NCBI GenBank assembly: GCA_030615145.1
Contig: JAUWZT010000145.1
Span: forward strand, 1 to 9,298
Direction: 5' to 3'
Origin: Promethearchaeota archaeon
GTDB taxonomy: Archaea > Asgardarchaeota > Lokiarchaeia > Sigyniarchaeales > SOKP01
DNA: 9,298 bases
The notes beneath the pieces are model-generated. The model was not told the origin of the DNA and ran no database searches. It saw nothing but the letters and a program-made list of their open reading frames with translations. Below, piece by piece: positions 1 through 5,213 of the stretch (within the stretch, counting starts at the first letter, position 1; each line of letters begins with the position of its first letter). The translations under genes and the position numbers were made by a program.

Positions 1-935
1 GCTAATAATAATCTCGGTAGGGTTAAAGCAGCGCTTTTAAGATCGGATGCTTTAATAAGATCGTTTTCCAACATAATTATGTCACTTTTATTATCCAAAA
101 TTTCACTGCTCTCGAAAAATCCCTTTACTGAATACAGAACATAAAAGCTATTAAAAATATGAATTAAAAGCGCACAAAAAACTGCTGCTTCAAGAGAGCC
201 AAACAAAGCAATACCTGCAAATAAAGCGCCAATACTTAGCGTTCCAACATCTCCAGGAAAGATTTTTGCAGGAAATTTATTATATAAGTAAAATGGAATT
301 AGAATTGCTAAAGCGATAACGGTAAATAAAACTCCTTCTGCGGAATCCCATATTATTGAACAAACAAACAAGGAACATAGTGCAATAATGGATGTACCCG
401 ACCCTTCACCATTATATCCTTCTAACATATTTACTGTGTTTGCAAATACTGCGACTATTATTGGCGCAAGTATTGGATAAATAACAGTTAATCTTAATTG
501 CCCTAGGAAAGGGATTGTAGGGGATTCAATTTTAATAAAACCAAAAAAATTTGCCAGAAAAATCAAGGTTCCCGTAAAGATTGTTAATATTAGTTTATAT
601 CTCGATCTTAATTTAATTCTGTCGTCAATATAACCAATTAACCCTGATAAAACCACAGTTAAAACAAATATCAAGATTTCGTTAAAGAAACTTGGAAAGA
701 AGATAATTAGAAGTATTGATGCAAATGAAATTCCTATGACGATGCTAATTCCGCCAGATTCCGCAACTTCTGTTTTTAAGTTTTTATGTATATCGATTCC
801 GATGTGACCCCTCCTTTTCATTATTTTTATAAGATAGGGGATAATTACCATTGTAATTGTAAATCCTACAGCAAAGACTATTATTAAATAAACCGCTTCC
901 AAGACGCCCCAATTTAAATCAGTTATCCGAATCAT
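1..935 (-). CDS. UDP-GlcNAc:polyprenyl-phosphate GlcNAc-1-phosphate transferase, ALG7/AglH-like (3' end cut by window)
   Basis: I translated this from the reverse complement: 311 codons are open from ATG at 935 to the window edge, so the C-terminus is missing. The protein is very hydrophobic, with about nine or ten membrane segments, as in the MraY/WecA/ALG7 superfamily (PF00953). Family motifs appear in order: EVAESGG (56-62); YIDDRIKLRSRYKL (102-115), matching the DD-x-x-x-LR-x-R-x-K signature of the eukaryotic/archaeal branch; NTVNMLEGYNGEGSG (166-180); and FPGDVGTLSIGA (226-237). Members move GlcNAc-1-phosphate (or a related sugar) from a UDP-sugar to dolichol-type phosphate at the cytoplasmic membrane face, the first step of N-glycan assembly. 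The motifs resemble ALG7/DPAGT1 more than bacterial MraY, so I infer a role in protein N-glycosylation. That fits the OST subunit gene 0.9 kb upstream. No Shine-Dalgarno is visible; a TATA-like box about 30 nt upstream suggests a nearly leaderless mRNA. The exact sugar substrate is uncertain. Confidence 0.87.
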   Translation of the reverse strand, partial: MIRITDLNWGVLEAVYLIIVFAVGFTITMVIIPYLIKIMKRRGHIGIDIHKNLKTEVAESGGISIVIGISFASILLIIFFPSFFNEILIFVLTVVLSGLIGYIDDRIKLRSRYKLILTIFTGTLIFLANFFGFIKIESPTIPFLGQLRLTVIYPILAPIIVAVFANTVNMLEGYNGEGSGTSIIALCSLFVCSIIWDSAEGVLFTVIALAILIPFYLYNKFPAKIFPGDVGTLSIGALFAGIALFGSLEAAVFCALLIHIFNSFYVLYSVKGFFESSEILDNKSDIIMLENDLIKASDLKSAALTLPRLLL

Positions 936-959
936 AATTGATCGATGAATTTTTTTAAG

Positions 960-970
960 TAATTTATATG
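960..970 (-). promoter_or_regulatory. TATA-like promoter element for the GlcNAc-1-P transferase gene
   Basis: On the minus strand the sequence CATATAAATTA is centred about 30 nt upstream of the ATG at 935. With the usual archaeal spacing of about 26 nt, transcription would start near 939, giving a leader of only a few bases. This agrees with the absence of a Shine-Dalgarno and supports the chosen start. It is inferred from position and composition only, in very AT-rich DNA. Confidence 0.4.
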
Positions 971-1015
971 TACTGGACAAAAATTTAATTTTGTTCTAAT
1001 AAAATTTTTTATTTT

Positions 1016-1037
1016 TACGACAAAAAGTAAATAAATA
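1016..1037 (-). terminator. Possible T-rich terminator downstream of tRNA-Gln
   Basis: Immediately after the tRNA 3' end the minus strand is T-rich (a run TTTACTTTTTGTCG within it) with no strong hairpin, as expected for archaeal oligo-T termination. It separates the tRNA/Trm112-like/OST1 unit from the promoter of the membrane transferase. The call is weak because the region is AT-rich throughout. Confidence 0.3.
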
Positions 1038-1038
1038 A

Positions 1039-1140
1039 TAGCCCGGCACGGAATTTCGACATTCGAAATTATTCGATAGTTTTCGAACCGTGGTCACGGG
1101 GTTCAAGGCCCCAGATGCTTGTCCACTACACCACCGGGCT
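1039..1140 (-). tRNA. tRNA-Gln (anticodon UUG) with a 29-nt intron in the T-loop
   Basis: The reverse complement folds as a full cloverleaf. The acceptor AGCCCGG/CCGGGCT has seven pairs, with U8 and G9. The D-stem GTGT/GCAT encloses a loop with A14, G15, G18G19 and A21. The anticodon stem TGGGG/CCCCG encloses CCTTGAA, placing UUG at 34-36. The variable loop has 4 nt ending in C48, the T-stem CACGG/CCGTG pairs perfectly, and the discriminator is A73. CCA is not encoded. The A1-U72 pair is the known archaeal tRNA-Gln identity feature read by GatDE, which supports glutamine. The T-loop is 36 nt instead of 7; removing complement(1053..1081) leaves the canonical TTCGAAT. The mature tRNA would be 73 nt. 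Position 33 is C where U is nearly universal. The gene starts 14 nt after the Trm112-like stop codon, so it may be co-transcribed or use a TATA-like TTTAAA near 1171-1176. Confidence 0.9.
1053..1081 (-). other. tRNA intron at position 59/60 (T-loop), bulge-helix-bulge
   Basis: The precursor folds into a textbook splice motif. Below the T-stem, a 3-nt bulge (1054-1052, AUU) faces a 4-bp central helix (1087-1084, UUCG, with 1058-1055, CGAA), followed by a second 3-nt bulge (1083-1081, AAA) on the other strand. Inside are two pairs and a 5-bp hairpin, UCGAA/UUCGA, with a UAAU loop (1071-1068). Cutting after the second base of each bulge (1082/1081 and 1053/1052) removes 29 nt and restores the 7-nt T-loop UUCGAAU. 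The splice sites are inferred from structure. Confidence 0.8.
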
Positions 1141-1154
1141 ATGTATTTTATTAC

Positions 1155-1778
1155 TTATATGTTGAAAGGTTTTAAATTTTGTTTAAAAAATGCATTATCT
1201 AATAAATCTTTATTGGTTTTTAGAAATTGAATCTCTGCTTTTTCGTCTCTATATTCATCAGGAAGCATTTGAGGTATTGTTTCGATAATTGGGTACCATC
1301 GCATACATTCTGAACAGAACAGTAATCCCGTTTCAACTTCAGTTTCAATTTTAATTTTATTTAAAAAATATAATTCCGGTAGAATATTTTCGATATGTTG
1401 AAATTCTAAGCTATTAGAAAAATTGGTTATTTTATCTTTTATATCGTGTTTAATAATGTTAAAACATTGTTTACTCAATTTTAATGACGATTTATCATGT
1501 ATAAAGTTGACTTCCTTAATGCTCGAAATTATTAGTTTCAGGTAAGTATCGATCAAGCTCTTTTCAATAACTATATCGTCCCGAATATAAATTTCTCCCT
1601 TTTCCTCGTGAATCTCGATAATATTTTCCTTCTTAATAAGATCAATGTCCTTTTTCTCAAAAAAACTTAAGATTTCCTTAAATTCTTCTTCCTTAGTTTC
1701 ATATGAAAAGATATACAAATCTAAGGGAAAATGCTTATCAATTGGACAAGCTAAAATGTCAAGCAACCACGGTTTCAT
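1155..1778 (-). CDS. Trm112-like zinc protein (methyltransferase activator), long archaeal form
   Basis: This 207-residue protein has split Trm112 halves (PF03966). The N-terminus MKPWLLDILACPIDKHFPL resembles the Trm112 start. The C-terminal part GLLFCSECMRWYPIIETIP (151-169), followed by QMLPDEYR, resembles the second zinc half and the conserved IPxMLP stretch. The candidate zinc ligands are Cys11, His16, Cys155 and Cys158; yeast Trm112 uses Cys11, Cys16, Cys112 and Cys115. Between the halves lies an acidic, probably helical insert of about 125 residues, making the protein longer than yeast Trm112 (135) and much longer than the roughly 60-residue euryarchaeal forms. Trm112 proteins bind and stabilise class I methyltransferases acting on tRNA, rRNA or release factor, so this is probably a cytoplasmic translation-related partner subunit; its partner is not in the window. 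A GGTGA Shine-Dalgarno lies 4 nt before the ATG. It is 23 nt downstream of the OST1-like gene, suggesting co-transcription. Confidence 0.75.
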   Translation of the reverse strand: MKPWLLDILACPIDKHFPLDLYIFSYETKEEEFKEILSFFEKKDIDLIKKENIIEIHEEKGEIYIRDDIVIEKSLIDTYLKLIISSIKEVNFIHDKSSLKLSKQCFNIIKHDIKDKITNFSNSLEFQHIENILPELYFLNKIKIETEVETGLLFCSECMRWYPIIETIPQMLPDEYRDEKAEIQFLKTNKDLLDNAFFKQNLKPFNI

Positions 1779-1801
1779 TGAGTCACCAAATTAAATGTTA
1801 T

Positions 1802-3664
1802 TTATAATAAGTAGCTTCTTAGCTGTTGAATGTATTTATCTATTGTTCTATCTAGTTTCCTTCTTCTATTAAAGAAATCGTCTGATAATTTCTGATATGC
1901 GGCTTTAGAAGGTAATCTTCCTCTTTTATATCGAGTCTCCAGAAGGGTTAAACTATCATTTACGCTAAATCTCTCGGCATCTAAAACATCAAGTTTTTTT
2001 ACAATATTATTAAAGGTTTCGTTTGTCTCCATTAAAATTTTTTTAAATGGCGTGATTTCGTCTTTAATTTGGTCGATTTTTGTTGTATTTTTGGCTAATA
2101 AATTCTTATACGTTTTCTTAGCTAACTTTTTACGTTTTGCTTCATTTTCTGCTTTTCTAATTTCTAATATTAATGCATTTTTTTCTTCATATAAAGAACA
2201 AAATTCTCTAATTTCATTTGTGGGTATGAATTCCTTTTTAAACAAAGATAATTGTTCTTCTCTTTCTCGAGTTTTAGTAATTAGGATAAATACAGATGAT
2301 AAAAATGCAATAATTAGCATGAAAATGAGAGGTCTTAGAATTAGATCAAAGATATCTACAGTAAATGTAAAAAGTATTGTTTTACTTTCTAAAGGGCTCA
2401 CATTTTCAGAATTATAAACTAAAACTCTAGTATCCCCAGTTTTAAACATTGCTTCAGGTAAAGACGATGTGTAATCTATACTACCACAGCCCTCTATAAT
2501 AACACTAGTAGTTTGTTGGTGTATTAAAAAGTCAAAACTCGTTGTAAAAATATTTATTAGAATAGACTGTTGAAGCCAATTGTATGAAACTAATTTTTCA
2601 TAAGGTAAATTGTATTCTATGAAAAAGTTAAATTTAGAAAAAGGCTCCAATGAAACTCGATTTTGATATAAAGCTATAGTTAACACCTTTCTAGAGGGGC
2701 CTTCAATGGAATCGGTTATTGTGACTCCCAACAATTCACCAAGGTCATCATAAATGTGTACATTTTTAATATCTACGGGAAGGTTTATTGAAAGTAATGG
2801 AATTGGTATAATTCCTAAGTTTTCAATTTTGATTTCTTCCTTGATTTTAACCACACCCCAAGGGGATAGAAATATTTCTCGATTTATTTCTTCAATTTCT
2901 AACTTTGTTGATAGTCTATCTTCAAAAGTGATTGTAGTTTGATTATTTTCATCTAAATTTTCTAAAAATGGATCTAAGAAGTTTAGAGTATAACTTTGCG
3001 CTAAATCATATAACACATTTCTACTACCTATAGTTACCCCCATTCCTTCAATCTCTTTATGAAAATTCAATGTCGTCTCCTCTGGTAAACGATAATTTGA
3101 TTTTATGTCTCCTTCGCTCTTATATGGTAGTATTGGAAATAACAATCCTGTGAAATTGATTAGTTGAGAAATACTTGCGCCAATAACTGCAAATTTATAG
3201 GTTATCAAATTTTGGTATGTTTGCAAAACATTTATGGTAACTTCTTGCGATGGTAAAAGTGGTGAATCAAAATATATTGTTATCATTTCATAACTAAGCA
3301 TAACTTCATGTGGCCTTTCTGTTAATAAAGTATTATGTGTTTGGCCGGTAGCGCCAAAATAAATTAAATTATTTGAATCCTTTAGCGGGATTCCAAATAA
3401 TATTGAATTAATAGGATTTTCATTTTGATTTAATATTGTAATTCGATCATTTATATTTACTAAACCATATGAACTAATATTAGTATTCCTTATAATCTTC
3501 TTGATCAATATATTTCCGGCTCCTTCTAAACCCCCTGATAATTGAGAGGGTTCATTTTCAGTTTGATTTTGATAATTAAATGAAGGATCATTTTGAAAGT
3601 ATGAAAACACAACAATAAACAAAAGAAAACTAATTAGTACCAAAACTCCTTTTTTTTTTCTCAT
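1802..3664 (-). CDS. Ribophorin I (OST1)-like oligosaccharyltransferase subunit
   Basis: This 620-residue type I membrane protein has an N-terminal signal sequence (MRKKKG plus a hydrophobic stretch at 5-23), two beta-rich extracytoplasmic domains (about 50-225 and 255-435), one membrane segment (about 441-463) and a charged, helical cytoplasmic tail of about 157 residues. This is the architecture of eukaryotic ribophorin I (PF04597). By eye several stretches align with human RPN1: FLSPWGVVKIKEEI (265-278) with VSHWGNIAVEENV, FIEYNLPYEKL (348-358) with IVGYNLPSYEYL, the segment before the membrane helix, and the tail end GRLPSKAAY...KLDRTIDKYIQQL with GKLKKDTY...LVTKIDSLL. In eukaryotes this subunit supports N-glycan transfer by STT3 next to Sec61. 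The start at ATG 3664 is preferred because AAAGG lies 10 nt upstream; a TTG three codons earlier sits almost on that site. Divergent from Sec61-beta. STT3 is not in the window. A generic membrane-anchored beta-sandwich protein is the alternative. Confidence 0.8.
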   Translation of the reverse strand: MRKKKGVLVLISFLLFIVVFSYFQNDPSFNYQNQTENEPSQLSGGLEGAGNILIKKIIRNTNISSYGLVNINDRITILNQNENPINSILFGIPLKDSNNLIYFGATGQTHNTLLTERPHEVMLSYEMITIYFDSPLLPSQEVTINVLQTYQNLITYKFAVIGASISQLINFTGLLFPILPYKSEGDIKSNYRLPEETTLNFHKEIEGMGVTIGSRNVLYDLAQSYTLNFLDPFLENLDENNQTTITFEDRLSTKLEIEEINREIFLSPWGVVKIKEEIKIENLGIIPIPLLSINLPVDIKNVHIYDDLGELLGVTITDSIEGPSRKVLTIALYQNRVSLEPFSKFNFFIEYNLPYEKLVSYNWLQQSILINIFTTSFDFLIHQQTTSVIIEGCGSIDYTSSLPEAMFKTGDTRVLVYNSENVSPLESKTILFTFTVDIFDLILRPLIFMLIIAFLSSVFILITKTREREEQLSLFKKEFIPTNEIREFCSLYEEKNALILEIRKAENEAKRKKLAKKTYKNLLAKNTTKIDQIKDEITPFKKILMETNETFNNIVKKLDVLDAERFSVNDSLTLLETRYKRGRLPSKAAYQKLSDDFFNRRRKLDRTIDKYIQQLRSYLL

Positions 3665-3818
3665 AATAAACAAACCTTTACTTACACAAATTAACTAACA
3701 ATAATTAATACAATTAATAAAAATTTATCATATTTTTTTTTTTATTTCAAGATAAACCTTATTATTTTTAATATGTTAATTTTATTTAATTAATTACAAT
3801 TTTTGTGATAGTTGGGTT
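3665..3818. promoter_or_regulatory. Divergent promoter region between OST1-like and Sec61-beta genes
   Basis: These 154 bases are extremely AT-rich and contain a long T-run near 3733-3743. For Sec61-beta, TTTATTTAATTA (3781-3792) lies about 30 nt before the ATG and no Shine-Dalgarno is present, consistent with a TATA box and a leaderless mRNA. On the minus strand the OST1-like ATG is preceded by AAAGG. Its TATA box cannot be picked with confidence among many AT-rich candidates around 3695-3730. Confidence 0.4.
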
Positions 3819-4025
3819 ATGTCATCTCGACAAAGTCAATCAAGACGTAAGAAAAGAAGAAGTGGAAGTGCTCCAATGCCTTTAGGGGGAGCAGGTTTAA
3901 TGAGATTTTTTGAAGATAGTTCAATTGGAATTAAAATAAGTCCAATAACTACGGTAATTTTTGCCGTTGCTTTAATTGCAATGGTAATGTTTGCTTGGTT
4001 AGGCATTTTTGAATGGTTGTTTTAA
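3819..4025 (+). CDS. Sec61-beta, preprotein translocase subunit (archaeal SecG)
   Basis: This 68-residue protein has the full Sec61-beta signature (PF03911). A basic, Ser/Arg/Lys-rich N-terminus (1-18) is followed by PMPLGGAGLMRFFEDSSIGI (20-39), KISP, and a single C-terminal membrane helix (about 44-65). It is the small, tail-anchored subunit of the SecYE-beta protein-conducting channel, with its N-terminus in the cytoplasm. The length is normal for archaea. The start is the only plausible ATG; there is no Shine-Dalgarno and a TATA-like box sits about 30 nt upstream. It heads a plus-strand run: the MazG-like gene begins 13 nt after its stop and may be co-transcribed. The head-to-head neighbour is the OST1-like gene, whose eukaryotic counterpart sits beside the Sec61 channel. 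Confidence 0.95.
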   Translation: MSSRQSQSRRKKRRSGSAPMPLGGAGLMRFFEDSSIGIKISPITTVIFAVALIAMVMFAWLGIFEWLF

Positions 4026-4038
4026 ATTTTGTTTTATT

Positions 4039-4332
4039 ATGAATATTTCAGACTTCCAGGATTTAATAAAGAGGCTCTATTATCAGAAAGACTTAAATAG
4101 GGGCCTTAAAAGCACATTTATCTGGTTGATAGAAGAAATTGGGGAGCTAGCTACGTTATTTAATTCCCAAAATATAGATAAAGAAAAAGTTTCAGAGGAA
4201 TTAGCTGATATTATCGCATGGACTGTTTCCATCGCAAATTTATTAGAAGTTGATATAGAAAAAGCATTATTTAGCAAGTATCCAAATAAATGCAAGAAAT
4301 GCAACTCTTCCCCTTGTAAATGTGGAAAATGA
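4039..4332 (+). CDS. MazG-like nucleotide pyrophosphohydrolase with Cys-rich C-terminal tail
   Basis: This 97-residue all-alpha protein has the MazG metal-binding signature: EEIGE (32-36) on one helix and EELAD (53-57) on the next, giving an ExxE...ExxD arrangement for Mg2+. MazG-family enzymes (PF03819 clan) hydrolyse nucleoside triphosphates to monophosphate and pyrophosphate, usually as house-cleaning. The last 14 residues, CKKCNSSPCKCGK with Cys85, Cys88, Cys93 and Cys95, could form a small zinc knuckle. I chose the ATG at 4039: a longer reading from 4009 would overlap the Sec61-beta gene and add a non-family MNGCFKFCFI extension. No Shine-Dalgarno is visible; translation may depend on coupling to Sec61-beta, 13 nt upstream. 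The substrate is unknown. Confidence 0.82.
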   Translation: MNISDFQDLIKRLYYQKDLNRGLKSTFIWLIEEIGELATLFNSQNIDKEKVSEELADIIAWTVSIANLLEVDIEKALFSKYPNKCKKCNSSPCKCGK

Positions 4333-4395
4333 TTAAGTTAATATTATTTTGAGAAATAATTCAACTAAATACTAATTTAAAGTGAAGCTGGAAAA

Positions 4396-5151
4396 GTGAA
4401 TCTAGAAAGAAAAAATTTATCTTTTATCCACAAAAAGGCATTTATCCACGAGACGGCATTCATTGATGATTTTACAGCAATAGGAAAAGGAGTTAAAATT
4501 GAAAGTGACGCTTATATTTCCATGGGAGTTAAGATTTATGGAAATGCTTTGATTCACTCAGATACTTATATAGGTGAGAATTGCATTATTGGACATCCGC
4601 AGAGAGGGGATTTATCGGCTCTTATTAAAGATAAAAAAGGGATTACGGATTTTGAGAGTCCTTTAATTACAATAGGAAAGGAATGCACCATCAGAGCAGG
4701 CTCTATAATATATTCTGAAGTAATAATCGGGGACAAATGCCAGACGGGACATAACGTTATGATTAGAGAAAAAACAACCGTAGGAAACAACACTTTAATA
4801 GGTACTAACACGATTATTGATGGAAACGTAGTTATAGGAAACAATGTAAGTATTCAAACGGGAGTTTACATTCCTTTATACTCTACAATTGGAAACAATG
4901 TTTTTATGGGTCCATATAGCAAATTAACAAATGATAAATATATGATGCGAAAAGAATTTGATTTAAACGGACCTAAAATTGAAGATTACGTTTCTTTGGG
5001 GGCAAACTCAGTAATTATGCCAGGAATTACTTTAAAAAGGGGGACGATCGTTGGAGCAGGATCTGTAGTTACAAAAAATACTGAAGAAAACGACATTGTT
5101 GTAGGAAACCCGGCAAAATTATTAAAAAAAATTCCTAAAGATTGGAAATAA
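4396..5151 (+). CDS. Left-handed beta-helix (hexapeptide repeat) acyltransferase, probably sugar-modifying
   Basis: This 251-residue protein is built almost entirely of hexapeptide repeats ([LIV]-G-x-x-x-x), for example VIIGDKCQTGHNVMIREKTT and TVGNNTLIGTNTIIDGNVVI, which form a left-handed beta-helix. The C-terminal block (residues 167-251: NNVFMGPYSK, SLGANSVIMPGITL, VGAGSVVTKN, VVGNPAKLLKK) is the pattern of WbpD/WlbB- and PglD-type acetyltransferases that N-acetylate amino-sugar nucleotides using acetyl-CoA. His119 in TGHNVMIR is a candidate catalytic base. Residues 67-90 (HPQRGDLSALIKDKKG onward) interrupt the repeats as a loop that could shape the acceptor site. The start is GTG at 4396 after an A/G-rich stretch (GGAAAA). 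The DUF354 gene follows at 62 nt, so the two probably act together on a nucleotide sugar or glycan. A serine acetyltransferase-like role is less likely. Substrate not determined. Confidence 0.82.
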   Translation: MNLERKNLSFIHKKAFIHETAFIDDFTAIGKGVKIESDAYISMGVKIYGNALIHSDTYIGENCIIGHPQRGDLSALIKDKKGITDFESPLITIGKECTIRAGSIIYSEVIIGDKCQTGHNVMIREKTTVGNNTLIGTNTIIDGNVVIGNNVSIQTGVYIPLYSTIGNNVFMGPYSKLTNDKYMMRKEFDLNGPKIEDYVSLGANSVIMPGITLKRGTIVGAGSVVTKNTEENDIVVGNPAKLLKKIPKDWK

Positions 5152-5213
5152 AAAATTGGCAATTCCAATTTAATGAAATTATTCAATTTATCATTAAGAA
5201 AATTGATCTTAAG

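Noticed and set aside
976..995. Inverted repeat ACAAAA...TTTTGT just upstream of the membrane transferase promoter, as an operator
   Set aside because: Six A/T-dominated pairs in AT-rich DNA are expected by chance; no second copy or known regulator motif supports it.
1053..1087. Repeated UCGA/TTCGAA palindromes as a regulatory operator or repeat array
   Set aside because: They lie between the two halves of the tRNA T-stem and are fully explained by the T-loop and its bulge-helix-bulge intron.
2052..2417. Plus-strand open frame of 121 codons inside the OST1-like gene
   Set aside because: It is antisense to a well-supported gene, lacks a ribosome binding site, and its composition reflects the complementary strand. 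The same applies to the other antisense frames inside the genes of this window.
3665..3673. TTG at 3673 as the start of the OST1-like protein (three extra residues)
   Set aside because: It almost touches the AAAGG ribosome binding site; the ATG at 3664 has a better spacing of 10 nt and gives a typical basic signal-peptide start.
3731..3743. Long T-run in the divergent region as a terminator
   Set aside because: No transcript should end there: genes on both sides point away, so it is more likely part of promoter DNA or simple composition.
4009..4038. Upstream ATG extending the MazG-like protein into the Sec61-beta gene
   Set aside because: The ten extra residues (MNGCFKFCFI) are a shadow of the Sec61-beta C-terminus and stop region; the ATG at 4039 fits the family length.
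5142..5213. Upstream ATG extending the DUF354 protein by 24 residues
   Set aside because: The added residues do not resemble the family, which normally begins close to the KIWID-type first strand, and the extension overlaps the preceding gene. Coupled translation from it remains possible.
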